64,000 nt of DNA from an uncultured Collinsella sp. (GCA_905199225.1 CAJKFS010000003.1:26782-90781); one strand, 5' to 3'. Shown: positions 49,741 to 58,308, counted from the stretch's first letter. Notes: generated by a model not told the origin, from the sequence alone. Numbers and translations: made by a program.

Positions 49741-50655
49741 ATGCAGATCAACAAGGTCGCCTTTATCGGCAAGGGTGGCGTCGGGCTACTCTACGGCAGC
49801 ATGATCGCCCAGGCACTCGGCAACGATGCCGTCGAATACGTCATGGACGACGCTCGCTTTGAGCGCCATGCGAACGATGCGCTCACCGTCAACGGCAAGC
49901 CCTGCGTACTCAAGTCCGTCCGCGCCAGCGAGGCGACACCCGCCGATCTGGTCATCCTCACGGTCAAGACAACCGGACTCGACCAGGCGCTCAAGACTAT
50001 GGAACACATCGTGGGCCCCAATACGCTCATCGCCTCGCTGTGCAACGGCATCACCAGCGAGCAGAAGATTGCCGAGCGCTTTGGCTGGGAGCACACCATC
50101 CTCGGAATCTGCCAAGGCATGGACGCTGTGTTTCTCAACGGCGCGCTCACCTTTACCAATGCGGGCGAGATCCGCTTTGGTGCGGCCGCCGGCACCGACC
50201 CCGCGACCGTCGCCGCCATCGACGAGCTCTACACGCGCTGCGGCATCGCCCACACCGTCGAGGCAGACATCGCGCACCGCATGTGGGCCAAGCTTATGCT
50301 CAACGACGGCATCAACCAGACCTGCATGGCCTACGGCGGCACGTACGGAAGCGCCACGGAACAGGGCTCCGAGCAGCGTCGTTGCTTTGTCTCCGCCATG
50401 CGCGAGACGCTTGCGGTCGCCAACGCCGAGGGTATCGAGCTCACCGAGGCAGACCTAACGCAGATGGTGCATCTCATCGAGGGGCTCGACCCCGCCGGCA
50501 TGCCCTCGATGGCGCAGGACCGCGTCGCGCAGCGCAAAACAGAGGTCGAGGAGTTCGCGGGCACCGTCCGCCGCCTCGCGGCCAAGCACGATATCCAGGC
50601 GCCGCAGAACGAATGGCTCTATCAGCGCATCCGTGATATCGAGGCAAGCTGGTAA
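49741..50655 (+). CDS. Ketopantoate reductase family protein (ApbA/PanE)
   Basis: A 304-residue NADPH-dependent reductase. INKVAFIGKGGVGLLYGSMI is the N-terminal Rossmann motif (with GKG in place of the more common GAG), LVILTVKTTGLDQAL carries the conserved Lys of the family and KLMLNDGINQTCMAYGGTYG starts the helical C-terminal domain. It may reduce ketopantoate in pantothenate synthesis or a related 2-keto acid; other pan genes are not adjacent. The ATG at 49741 is nine bases after GGGGAG; the ATG at 49732 would abut it. Confidence 0.82.
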   Translation: MQINKVAFIGKGGVGLLYGSMIAQALGNDAVEYVMDDARFERHANDALTVNGKPCVLKSVRASEATPADLVILTVKTTGLDQALKTMEHIVGPNTLIASLCNGITSEQKIAERFGWEHTILGICQGMDAVFLNGALTFTNAGEIRFGAAAGTDPATVAAIDELYTRCGIAHTVEADIAHRMWAKLMLNDGINQTCMAYGGTYGSATEQGSEQRRCFVSAMRETLAVANAEGIELTEADLTQMVHLIEGLDPAGMPSMAQDRVAQRKTEVEEFAGTVRRLAAKHDIQAPQNEWLYQRIRDIEASW

Positions 50656-50688
50656 CGCCGCCGCACCGCATCCAACAGTCTCAATAGC

Positions 50689-50726
50689 AAAAACCGCCGC
50701 AAAGGGCACTCCCCTTGTGCGGTTTT
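50689..50726. terminator. Terminator between the reductase and the small membrane protein gene
   Basis: AAAAACCGC...CAAAGGG pairs with CCCCTTG..GCGGTTTT around CACT, with A/T runs on both sides, so it can serve both convergent genes. Confidence 0.7.
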
Positions 50727-50763
50727 CATGTTCAGCCATGGCCAACAGTCATTTTCGCAACAG

Positions 50764-50970
50764 TTAGAGATGCGACTCCGGAACCTCGTCCTCATCATCG
50801 CGACAAAGGACAACACCGGCGCTTCCCAGCAGTGTGGCCGCGATCAACGCGCCGACCACGATAGAGGCAGCCCCACAAGACCCCTGCATGCCCGCGACGA
50901 GCGCGGCCGTAGGACCAAGGCAACCAAGCGTCAATGCAACGGCGGCAACGGCGATATCTCGAGCGTTCAC
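50764..50970 (-). CDS. Small membrane protein (68 aa)
   Basis: A 68-residue protein with two hydrophobic helices (IAVAAVALTLGCLGPTAALV and AASIVVGALIAATLLGSAGV) joined by a short Gly/Ser loop, ending in an acidic tail CRDDEDEVPESHL. No family was recognised. GTG at 50970 lies about ten bases after GGAGG. It is flanked by a terminator and a 190-base spacer, so it is probably transcribed alone. Confidence 0.55.
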   Translation of the reverse strand: MNARDIAVAAVALTLGCLGPTAALVAGMQGSCGAASIVVGALIAATLLGSAGVVLCRDDEDEVPESHL

Positions 50971-51085
50971 AAGACCACTTCCTCCACGAGAAAGACCTTA
51001 TTTCTCATGAACTAGTGTGCCCCGCGCCCATATGCGCGACGTACCGTCACGGTAAGGGCTCTGTTAGCTCAAGCGTATACATAGA

Positions 51086-51129
51086 ACGGGCGTCCTTACG
51101 TTGCCCCAAAGCTCGGTAAAGACGCCCGT
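51086..51129 (-). terminator. Hairpin after the secreted protein gene
   Basis: ACGGGCGTC and GACGCCCGT pair across 26 bases; on the minus strand UUCUAUGU follows. It is the likely terminator of the 51157 gene. Confidence 0.55.
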
Positions 51130-51156
51130 CCGCCAAATATCCGTGATACAGAAAAA

Positions 51157-51930
51157 CTACCAACCGGTGTAGTAGTCGGTGGTTCCGGCAGCGCAGCCGG
51201 AGTCATAGACCTTGCAATCACCCTTGGAGCCCGTAAAGGTCGAGCCCTGGGCCATATCGCCCGCGGCAACAACGTAATAGCCGTCGGAATCGCGCCAGAA
51301 GCCCTCAGAATCCTGAGTCCATTCGCCCGTGCGATAGTGATAAAGCACATTGCTGCTGTAATAGGTCTCGCGGCGCCCGTTGTAGTTATTGACGCCCGCA
51401 GAGCGCGTCAGGCCCGATCCGTTCGCGTAGGACGCGGCAGACGCGTAGGACGGAGTGTAACCGGCGTTGTAGTACGAAGCTTGGACGGCCTCGGCAGCCT
51501 CCGCCTCGGCGGCAGCCTCGAGCGCTTCGCGCTTGGCATCCTCAAGCGCAGTGCGCAGCTCATCGAGCTCGGTCGACTTGGCGTCGACCTCCCCCATCGT
51601 CAACAGGCTACCCGCGCCGTCGATGCAACCCTGCAGCACAGCGCGCTCGTCATCGGTGGCATAGTCACCGTACATGTTCATGATGATCTGAGCGCGCATC
51701 TCCAGGGAATCGCGCTTGGCCTCCATCGAGGCGTTCCACTCCTGCATGGAACCATAACCATCGCCGCGATAGTCAACGGGCTGTACCAGCGTCGTCTCGG
51801 ACGGCGTAGATCCAACCGTATCGGACAGTGTTGCGGCGTGGGCATCAGTTGCACCGGCACCCGCCAAAAGTGCCACGGTCAGAGCGGCGGAAAGGGCGGC
51901 GGCTTTCGGTTTTCGTGAATCGATCCTCAT
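51157..51930 (-). CDS. Secreted protein of unknown function
   Basis: A 257-residue protein with a clear signal peptide (KAAALSAALTVALLAGAGAT, cut after AHA). A helical region follows with TELDELRTALEDAKREALEA and an Ala/Glu-rich coiled coil. A C-terminal domain includes DGYYVVAAGDMAQGSTFTGS and ends KVYDSGCAAGTTDYYTGW, a pattern seen in small beta-barrel domains of secreted Gram-positive proteins. Two Cys residues there could form a disulfide. The GGAGG site lies 11 bases before the ATG. Catalysis cannot be claimed. Confidence 0.65.
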   Translation of the reverse strand: MRIDSRKPKAAALSAALTVALLAGAGATDAHAATLSDTVGSTPSETTLVQPVDYRGDGYGSMQEWNASMEAKRDSLEMRAQIIMNMYGDYATDDERAVLQGCIDGAGSLLTMGEVDAKSTELDELRTALEDAKREALEAAAEAEAAEAVQASYYNAGYTPSYASAASYANGSGLTRSAGVNNYNGRRETYYSSNVLYHYRTGEWTQDSEGFWRDSDGYYVVAAGDMAQGSTFTGSKGDCKVYDSGCAAGTTDYYTGW

Positions 51931-52141
51931 GTAGCTGGAAACCTCCGTAGTGCGTTTTTGCTGCGTTTGAGCTGCGTGTGATTCGATCGCGCTGCATAGT
52001 ACCCCGAGCAAATCGCGACCTGCGGTTTTACTCAAAAGGCGCACGTCAATTGCGTAAAACTCACATCCTCTCAACAGGAGTTTTCCACAACTCAAATGCA
52101 TAAAGCGTGTCAAAAACCCTGTTTTTGCACCCGCTCTATGC

Positions 52142-52182
52142 AAAAAAGGCGCCTGTGCAACCATTGTTCGCACAGGCGCCTT
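52142..52182 (-). terminator. Intrinsic terminator of metY
   Basis: AAGGCGCCTGTGC and GCACAGGCGCCTT form a perfect 13-bp stem; the minus strand then has six U residues. Confidence 0.88.
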
Positions 52183-52242
52183 GAGCAGGCATTTTATGCA
52201 GTTATACCTATCGAGTCGCAAGGGGTCCTTGCACAAGTCGCC

Positions 52243-53553
52243 TTACTCGTCCAGCGCGGCGAAGGCCTGCTTCAGATCCCAAATGATATCCTCGGCGTTC
52301 TCGGTACCGATGGAAAGACGGATCGTGGAGGGCGTGATGTTCTGCTCGGCGAGCTCCTCGGCAGAGAGCTGGGAGTGCGTGGTGGTAGCCGGGTGCACGA
52401 CGAGCGACTTGACGTCGGCCACGTTGGCGAGCAGCGAGAACACCTGCAGATGATCGATGAACTTCCAGGCGGCCTCCTGGCCACCCTTAATCTCAAAGGT
52501 AAAGATCGAGGCACCGCCGTTGGGGAAGTACTTCTGATAGAGCTCGTGATCGGGGTGCTCAGACAGGCTCGGGTGGTTCACCTTGGCGACATGGCTGTCA
52601 CCAGCCAGGAACTCAACGACCTTCTTGGTGTTCTCGACATGACGGTCAACGCGCAGCGACAGAGTCTCGGTGCCCTGGAGCAGGATCCAGGCGTTGAACG
52701 GGCTGATGCAGGCGCCCTCGTCACGCAGCAAGATAGCGCGGACATAGGTTGCGAAGGCGGCGGGACCGGCAGCCTCGGCAAACGAGACGCCATGGTAGGA
52801 GGGGTTGGGCTCGGCGATCTGCGCATACTTGCCGCTCGCCTTCCAATCGAAGTTACCGCCGTCGACGATCACACCGCCCAGCGAGGTGCCGTGGCCGCCG
52901 ATGAACTTGGTTGCGGAGTGAACGACGATGTTGGCACCATGCTCCAGCGGACGGAACAGATACGGGGTGCCGAAGGTGTTGTCGACGACAACCGGCAGAC
53001 CGTGCTTCTTGGCGATCTCGGAGATGGCGTCGATGTTGGGGATGTCGGAGTTGGGGTTGCCGAGCGTCTCGAGATAGATGACCGTGGTGTTGTCCCTGAT
53101 GGCACCCTCGACCTCTTCCAGGTTATGGGCATCGACAAACGTGGTCTCGACGCCAAACTGGGAGAGCGTATGCTCCAGCAGGTTGTAGGAACCGCCGTAG
53201 ATGGTCTTCTGGGCGACCACGTGGTCACCGGCCTGGGCGAGAGCCTGCAGGGTATAGGTGATGGCAGCGGCACCGGAGGCGACGGCAAGACCTGCCACGC
53301 CACCCTCGAGTGCGGCGATACGGTCCTCGAAGACGCCCTGGGTGGAGTTGGTCAGACGGCCGTAGATGTTGCCGGCGTCGGCAAGACCAAAGCGGTCGGC
53401 GGCGTGCTGGGAATTGCGGAACACATAGCTCGTGGTCTGGTAGATAGGCACGGCGCGGGAGTCGGATGCGGGATCGGCGCTCTCCTGGCCAACGTGAAGC
53501 TGCAGGGTATCGAAACCAAAGGTGTGCTCGGGGTTGTTGATGAACTGGCTCAT
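52243..53553 (-). CDS. metY: O-acetylhomoserine sulfhydrylase (Cys/Met PLP family)
   Basis: A 436-residue PLP enzyme making homocysteine from O-acetylhomoserine and sulfide. FDTLQLHVGQESADPASDSR is the MetY-type start, AALEGGVAGLAVASGAAAIT the cofactor loop and VVHSATKFIGGHGTSLGG holds the PLP Lys (about residue 210). Length and the insertion DGGNFDWKASGKYAQI fit MetY rather than the shorter MetB/MetC. AAGGAG precedes the ATG. A translated leader peptide and a LysR gene lie upstream, pointing to sulfur-responsive control. Confidence 0.92.
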   Translation of the reverse strand: MSQFINNPEHTFGFDTLQLHVGQESADPASDSRAVPIYQTTSYVFRNSQHAADRFGLADAGNIYGRLTNSTQGVFEDRIAALEGGVAGLAVASGAAAITYTLQALAQAGDHVVAQKTIYGGSYNLLEHTLSQFGVETTFVDAHNLEEVEGAIRDNTTVIYLETLGNPNSDIPNIDAISEIAKKHGLPVVVDNTFGTPYLFRPLEHGANIVVHSATKFIGGHGTSLGGVIVDGGNFDWKASGKYAQIAEPNPSYHGVSFAEAAGPAAFATYVRAILLRDEGACISPFNAWILLQGTETLSLRVDRHVENTKKVVEFLAGDSHVAKVNHPSLSEHPDHELYQKYFPNGGASIFTFEIKGGQEAAWKFIDHLQVFSLLANVADVKSLVVHPATTTHSQLSAEELAEQNITPSTIRLSIGTENAEDIIWDLKQAFAALDE

Positions 53554-53614
53554 GATGATCTCCTTGATCGAACGAAAGTAAATAAAAAGAGAGAAGTAAG
53601 TCGCTGTCTCCTGA

Positions 53615-53668
53615 TCACGCCGACGGGCGCAAACAGGAGCCCGGCATTCGTCTTGGTAAGCAATTCAT
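53615..53668 (-). CDS. Leader peptide upstream of metY (17 aa)
   Basis: ATG at 53668, seven bases after a perfect AAAGGAGG, opens MNCLPRRMPGSCLRPSA and a TGA 62 bases before metY. It contains two Cys and two Met codons. Its coding sequence includes CTCCTG, which can pair either with CAGGAG right after its stop or with the metY ribosome site AAGGAG. This suggests translation-dependent attenuation sensing Cys or Met supply. The predicted promoter lies 60 bases upstream. Confidence 0.6.
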   Translation of the reverse strand: MNCLPRRMPGSCLRPSA

Positions 53669-53736
53669 ATGCGGGCCTCCTTTCGCATCCCGGTTCCGTG
53701 GTTGGCTTAATTACCTACCGCCTTTGTGTGTTTTGA

Positions 53737-53765
53737 ATAGTACGGGCATTGTTTCCCTCGGTCAA
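53737..53765 (-). promoter_or_regulatory. Promoter of the metY leader transcript
   Basis: On the minus strand TTGACC (53760-53765) and TACTAT (53737-53742) are 17 bases apart. The transcript would begin near 53730, giving a leader of about 175 bases. Confidence 0.55.
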
Positions 53766-53787
53766 TCACTTAAAAGCGCTAACCTGT

Positions 53788-53804
53788 TATCTGTTTTATA
53801 GATA
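53788..53804. promoter_or_regulatory. LysR-type recognition site between metY and its divergent regulator
   Basis: TATCTGTTTTATAGATA has five-base inverted arms and the T-11-A form of LysR-family boxes. Its centre is about 66 bases upstream of the predicted metY start, the usual place for an activator site, and just before the LysR gene itself. Confidence 0.55.
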
Positions 53805-53825
53805 GCAATCGAGAGGATGGCGTCG

Positions 53826-54764
53826 ATGACCCTTCAGCAGCTTCGTTTTCTGATTGCCGTGGCAGAGTCCGGCTCAATCAACGCCGCAGCTCAGCGCCTC
53901 TATACCGCTCAGTCCAACATCTCAAACGCCGTCAAAAGCCTGGAACAGGAACTTCATATCGAAATCTTTACACGCTCTAGCCGCGGTGTTGCACTCACCA
54001 ACGACGGCACCGAGCTTTTGGGTTATGCACGCCAGGTCGTAGAGCAGGCCGACATGCTCGAGGCCCGCTACGAGGACGGCGGTACCCCGCAAGCCCGCCT
54101 CGCCATTTCCGCCCAGCACTACGCCTTTTCGGTCGAGGCCTTTGTCAACGTAGTCGAGCGCTGCCGCGACAGCAAGTTCGAGTTCATCATGCGCGAGACC
54201 ACCACATCGCAGATCATCGATGACGTCCGCGCATTTCGCAGCGACATCGGCATCCTCTATCTGGACGACTTTAACGCCCGCGTTCTGCAGAAGGCTTTTG
54301 CCGATGCGCGCGCGAGCTTCCATCCCCTATTCGACGCGACGGTCCACGTCTTCGTTAGCGAGCGCCACCCGCTTGCCCGCCGCCCGCAGCTGTCCCTTGC
54401 CGACCTCACACCATATACGCGCTACAGCTTTGAGCAGGGAACCTCAAACTCCTTCTATTACGCCGAGGAACCTTTTAGCTATATCCCTTGCGACCGCAAC
54501 ATACGAATCTCGGACCGCGGAACACTTACTAACTTACTTATCACGTCGAACGGCTACACCCTGTCGACCGGTGCCCTCTCCAATGAAATGCAATGGGGTA
54601 TGGCATCGATCCCGTTAGCAGACGCCCCAACGATGCACGTAGGCTATATCATGCACGACGAGCGCAAGCCCTCTCCCCTCTTGCAGCAATACCTCGACGA
54701 GCTCAACCGCATCATCCATGCCAACCAACTGTCGGAAGACGGGGTAGAAATCGTAAATTGCTAG
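53826..54764 (+). CDS. LysR-family transcriptional regulator
   Basis: A 312-residue regulator. MTLQQLRFLIAVAESGSINA with AAQRLYTAQSNISNAVKSLE is the N-terminal helix-turn-helix; residues 90-300 form the co-inducer domain. Divergence from metY across a shared intergenic region with a LysR-type box suggests it controls metY, as CysB/CmbR-type regulators control sulfur genes elsewhere. The ATG at 53826, after GAGAGG, gives the family's normal start; an upstream ATG at 53817 abuts the ribosome site. Confidence 0.85.
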   Translation: MTLQQLRFLIAVAESGSINAAAQRLYTAQSNISNAVKSLEQELHIEIFTRSSRGVALTNDGTELLGYARQVVEQADMLEARYEDGGTPQARLAISAQHYAFSVEAFVNVVERCRDSKFEFIMRETTTSQIIDDVRAFRSDIGILYLDDFNARVLQKAFADARASFHPLFDATVHVFVSERHPLARRPQLSLADLTPYTRYSFEQGTSNSFYYAEEPFSYIPCDRNIRISDRGTLTNLLITSNGYTLSTGALSNEMQWGMASIPLADAPTMHVGYIMHDERKPSPLLQQYLDELNRIIHANQLSEDGVEIVNC

Positions 54765-54827
54765 CCCCCGGCGGGCATGGCGCTACAATGGTCACTCGCA
54801 CGAAACATACCCAACGAAAGGAACCAT

Positions 54828-55313
54828 GTGAAGGTCATCATCTATACCGACGGCTCGGCCCGATCAAATCCGGGACGCGGCGGTTATGGCGCCGTGCTCA
54901 AATACACCAACCCCGCCGGCAAGACCTTCACCTCCGAGCTTTCGCGCGGTTACGCCAAGACCACCAACAACCGCATGGAGCTCATGGCGGTCATCGTAGC
55001 GCTCGAGGCGCTCAACCGCCCCTGCGACGTCGAAGTCCATTCCGATTCGCAGTACGTCGTCAACGCCTTCAACAAGCACTGGATTGACGGATGGAAAAAA
55101 CGCGGCTGGAAGACTGCCAACAAGCAGCCTGTCAAGAACCGCGATCTGTGGGAGCGCCTGCTCACCGCAAAGAGCACGCACAAAGTGGAGTTCATCTGGG
55201 TTAAAGGCCACGCCGGTCACGAGCTCAACGAGCGCTGCGACGAGCTTGCCACCACGGCGGCCGACGGCAGCAGCCTCGATATCGACACCGGCTTTAACGA
55301 GAGCGACCTGTAA
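54828..55313 (+). CDS. rnhA: Ribonuclease HI
   Basis: A 161-residue nuclease cutting RNA in RNA-DNA hybrids. The catalytic carboxylates are in IIYTDGSARSNPGRGGYGAV (Asp), NNRMELMAVIVAL (Glu), VHSDSQYVVNAF (Asp) and ERCDELATTAA (Asp), with the flexible-loop His in GHAGHELN. The basic handle (WKKRGWKTANKQPVKN) is present, as in E. coli RNase HI. GTG at 54828 follows AAAGGA. Confidence 0.92.
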   Translation: MKVIIYTDGSARSNPGRGGYGAVLKYTNPAGKTFTSELSRGYAKTTNNRMELMAVIVALEALNRPCDVEVHSDSQYVVNAFNKHWIDGWKKRGWKTANKQPVKNRDLWERLLTAKSTHKVEFIWVKGHAGHELNERCDELATTAADGSSLDIDTGFNESDL

Positions 55314-55388
55314 CGGCGTTTTCGCACGCTATTTCCCGCCCCCTCGCGCTACACTCATCCTGTAAACCGAACGGCACGAGGGGGATAC

Positions 55389-56495
55389 ATGCTGCGTATA
55401 GCGACCATCGGCACATCCATGATTACCGACGACTTTATCCAGGTCGTCAACGCCAACGACCAAGCTGCGTTTGTGGGCACGCTCTCGCGCGATGCAGATC
55501 GCGGCGCCGCCTTCACCGCTAAGCATGGTGGCGAGCGTAACTTCACCGCGCTTGACGAGCTTGCGTCCGCTGCCGACGTCGACGCCGTCTACATCGGCAG
55601 CCCCAATGCGCTCCACTACGAGCAGGCGCTCGCCTGTATCACCGGCGGCAAGCACGTTATCGTCGAAAAGCCTTTTTGTGCCACCGAGGCACAGGCGTTC
55701 GAGGTCTTTCGCGCAGCCGAGGCGGCGGGCGTCGTAGCCCTCGAGGCCATGCGCCCCCTCCATGACCCCGCTTTCCACGCCATCGAGGACGCCCTGGGTG
55801 AGATCGCCCCCATCCGCCGCGCCTCATTGCGCTTTGGCAAATATTCCTCGCGCTACAACGAGATTCTCGCGGGACACGCCACCAATATCTTCGACTGCAA
55901 TATGGCATCGGGTTCCCTCATGGATATTGGCGTCTACACCGTCGAGCCCATGGTCGAGATCTTCGGCATGCCCTCCGGCCTTACGAGCATGGCTACGCTG
56001 CTCGACCCCACCACGCAAGAGCTCACCCATGGCCCCATCGATGGCTGCGGTTCCATCCTCGCCAGCTACGGCGGTGGCCGTATCTCCGTCGAGCTCGCGC
56101 ACTCCAAAATTACGAATGACCTGCTGCCCTCGCAGATCGAAGGCGAGCGTGGCACTATCCAGATCGACCATCTGTCCACGCCCCGCAACGTCCGCATCGA
56201 CTATCGCGGCGACGTCGTACACGGCTCGGCGACAGAGGCGCTGCGCGAACAGGGCGATAACGGCCGCGTGCTCGACCTGCCCAAATCGAGCAACACCATG
56301 GAATACGAACTCACAGACTTCATCACCGCCATCGGCGGCATCGATAACGTCAAGGAAGAGATTTGGGAGACCCCGGCGGGACGTCACGAGCTTGGCCACT
56401 ACCGCGATGTCACGCTCGTCTCACTGCGCATCATGGATGCCGTGCGTCAGCAGGCGGGTATCGCCTTCCCCGCTGACTCTAACAAGCAGGCATAG
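55389..56495 (+). CDS. Gfo/Idh/MocA-family oxidoreductase
   Basis: A 368-residue NAD(P)-dependent dehydrogenase. LRIATIGTSMITDDFIQVVN is a Rossmann start with GTS replacing the usual GxG third glycine, and KHVIVEKPFCATEAQAFEVF has the conserved EKP. SLMDIGVYTVEPMVEIFG is the substrate-site helix. The substrate is not determined. It is followed two bases later by the acylphosphatase gene and is probably cotranscribed. GAGGGGG precedes the ATG. Confidence 0.85.
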   Translation: MLRIATIGTSMITDDFIQVVNANDQAAFVGTLSRDADRGAAFTAKHGGERNFTALDELASAADVDAVYIGSPNALHYEQALACITGGKHVIVEKPFCATEAQAFEVFRAAEAAGVVALEAMRPLHDPAFHAIEDALGEIAPIRRASLRFGKYSSRYNEILAGHATNIFDCNMASGSLMDIGVYTVEPMVEIFGMPSGLTSMATLLDPTTQELTHGPIDGCGSILASYGGGRISVELAHSKITNDLLPSQIEGERGTIQIDHLSTPRNVRIDYRGDVVHGSATEALREQGDNGRVLDLPKSSNTMEYELTDFITAIGGIDNVKEEIWETPAGRHELGHYRDVTLVSLRIMDAVRQQAGIAFPADSNKQA

Positions 56496-56497
56496 CG

Positions 56498-56908
56498 ATG
56501 GGTTTTTTCGACAAGCTTTTCTCGGGCGTCACCGGCGGCAGCCGCGAACCCCAAAAGCCCTCTGGCGTCGAGCTTGAGCTGCGCCGTAGGCTCACCGTGC
56601 TCGCAAGCGACGAGGCCACTCAAGACGCCCCGCAGCGCTATTTCCTGCGGTGGGAGGGACAGGTCCAGGGCGTCGGTTTCCGCTTCACCAACACCAACCT
56701 CGCACAGGCGCGCTCCCTCACCGGCTGGGTGCGCAATATGGAAGACGGCTCGGTTGAGATGGAGCTACAGGGCACGCCGGCAAACATCGTGTCTCAGCTC
56801 GAGGCGCTTCATGCCTCCTACGAGCGCATGGGAACGCGTTTTCGCCTCGCAGACGCCCAGACCCGAGCCCCACTTGCCAATGAAGACGGTTTCATTCCTC
56901 GTTATTAG
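56498..56908 (+). CDS. Acylphosphatase with N-terminal extension
   Basis: A 136-residue protein. The C-terminal 90 residues are an acylphosphatase: RWEGQVQGVGFRFTNTNLAQ holds the phosphate-binding Arg, and GWVRNMEDGSVEMELQG the catalytic Asn. It hydrolyses acyl phosphates such as acetyl phosphate or carbamoyl phosphate. The first 45 residues (GFFDKLFSGVTGGSREPQKP) are absent from standard 90-residue enzymes. It lacks a clear ribosome site and likely depends on coupling to the upstream gene. Confidence 0.85.
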   Translation: MGFFDKLFSGVTGGSREPQKPSGVELELRRRLTVLASDEATQDAPQRYFLRWEGQVQGVGFRFTNTNLAQARSLTGWVRNMEDGSVEMELQGTPANIVSQLEALHASYERMGTRFRLADAQTRAPLANEDGFIPRY

Positions 56909-56969
56909 TATTGTGTGCTAAATACGGTATCATTTACCTACGACCGTTGATAGAAAAGAGGCGAGGCGC

Positions 56970-57350
56970 ATGGCGGTGCAAAGAAGGAATACCAGGCAGC
57001 GAAAGCTGGTTCTTGACGCTGTGCGCCAAAGCTATAACCATCCCACCGCCGACGAAATCTACAACGCCGTACGCGAACAGGATGACAAGATCAGCCGCGG
57101 TACGGTCTACCGCAATCTCAATCTCTTGGCCGACGCCGGCGAGATCCTCTCCATCAAGACGCCGGGCGGCAGCCGCTTCGATCGCACCATCGAGCCGCAC
57201 GCACATATCATCTGCACTTCGTGCAGCCGCGTCATCGACGTACCGCTCCCCTTCGATGCCCAGCTCGACGCCAAGGCGTCCGAGCAAATCGGCTGGCACG
57301 TCACGTCGCACTACACCATCTTCGAGGGTCTCTGCCCCGACTGCCGGTAG
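56970..57350 (+). CDS. Fur-family metalloregulator
   Basis: A 126-residue Fur/PerR-type repressor. HPTADEIYNAVREQDDKISR and GTVYRNLNLLADAGEI form the winged helix; HAHIICTSCSRVIDVPLP supplies the regulatory His and a CxxC half, and GLCPDCR the second CxxC of a structural zinc site. Which signal it senses (iron, peroxide or zinc) is not fixed by sequence. It lies alone, and its stop codon is inside an inverted repeat. Confidence 0.88.
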   Translation: MAVQRRNTRQRKLVLDAVRQSYNHPTADEIYNAVREQDDKISRGTVYRNLNLLADAGEILSIKTPGGSRFDRTIEPHAHIICTSCSRVIDVPLPFDAQLDAKASEQIGWHVTSHYTIFEGLCPDCR

Positions 57351-57431
57351 ATGTTTGGGACATGCCTTATAATCCACCTTTCCGCACTTTGCAGCAAAAA
57401 GTAGATTTCTAGGCATGTCCCAAATGTCTAC
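57347..57431. repeat. Inverted repeat with 20-base arms between fur and a HAD gene
   Basis: The arm 57347-57366 (GTAGATGTTTGGGACATGCC) pairs with 57412-57431 with two mismatches, enclosing 45 bases. The arms contain the stop codons of both convergent genes. A second GGGACAT-bearing inverted repeat with different inner sequence lies at 63645-63728. Confidence 0.65.
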
Positions 57432-58225
57432 TCAGCAAGTAGACGACGCAGCTCTTCTTCGACCGTGCGCACGTAGCGGACACGGTCATTGACACCGCGC
57501 ATGCTGGGATTGCAGCTCTCCATCAGATAGGGATGGCCCACGACGTTAAGCATGTCGCGATCGTTCTCATTGTCGCCAAACGCCATCATCTCATCGGGCG
57601 AAATACCCAGGGCACGACCGCAATCGGCAAGCGCGGAGCCCTTGCCCGAACCGAAACCGATAAAGTCCGTCCATTCGGTTCCCGACGTCATCACGTCGAC
57701 ACGGTCGCTAAAGAGGCGCTCAAAATGCTCCAGCGCCGCCGGCTGATCCACCTCGGGCGTCTGGAAGGCAATCTTAATGACGTCCTCGTCGATGTCCTCG
57801 GGACGGTCGACCACCGCCACATCGCAGTGGACCTCATAGCGCAGGTGGTCAACAAACACATCGTTGCCGCTCATGGTGTAGAGGTGCCCCTCGCACGAAA
57901 GGGTCACGTCGGCATGGGGATACGCAACCACGGCATTCGCGATATCCATAGCAAGGCCACGCTCCATGGAACGCTTGACAACGGCACGTCCCTCGCTCAT
58001 CACCAGGGCTCCGTTTTCGCATACATAGGCGAGCTCATCAGCCACCGGGGCAAACAGGTGGCGCAAGCTCGCATATTGACGGCCGCTCGCCGGCATAAAC
58101 ACGATACCGCGACGATGCAGCTCATCGATAAGCTCAAAGGCCTCGGAACGCGGCTCGCGCTCCCCCGGATGCAGCAACGTGCCGTCCAAATCGCATGCAA
58201 TCAGCTTGATTCCCTCAAGACCCAT
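57428..58225 (-). CDS. Cof-type HAD-IIB phosphatase
   Basis: A 265-residue phosphatase. IKLIACDLDGTLLHPGEREP is motif I, VFMPASGRQYASL motif II, and MMAFGDNENDRDMLNVVGHP motif IV; the type IIB cap lies between. It should dephosphorylate small metabolites such as sugar phosphates; the exact substrate is unknown. The ATG at 58225 follows GGGGGAAAG. It is convergent with the Fur-family gene and its stop lies inside an inverted repeat. Confidence 0.85.
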   Translation of the reverse strand: MGLEGIKLIACDLDGTLLHPGEREPRSEAFELIDELHRRGIVFMPASGRQYASLRHLFAPVADELAYVCENGALVMSEGRAVVKRSMERGLAMDIANAVVAYPHADVTLSCEGHLYTMSGNDVFVDHLRYEVHCDVAVVDRPEDIDEDVIKIAFQTPEVDQPAALEHFERLFSDRVDVMTSGTEWTDFIGFGSGKGSALADCGRALGISPDEMMAFGDNENDRDMLNVVGHPYLMESCNPSMRGVNDRVRYVRTVEEELRRLLAE

Positions 58226-58308
58226 ATGCTTTCCCCCAAAGCACCTCATCAACAGTAAGACGAACTTTGAATAGTTGCCTCTCAAAGTCCGTCTTACTCA
58301 TACGCACG

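Noticed and set aside
51016..51085. tRNA-like string GTTAGCTCAAG
   Set aside because: No cloverleaf arms or anticodon stem can be drawn around it.
53554..53730. SAM or other known riboswitch in the metY leader
   Set aside because: No SAM-I, SAM-II or T-box consensus blocks were found; the translated small frame explains the leader better.
52096..53736. Plus-strand frame opposite metY
   Set aside because: It is antisense to metY and runs through its terminator and leader.
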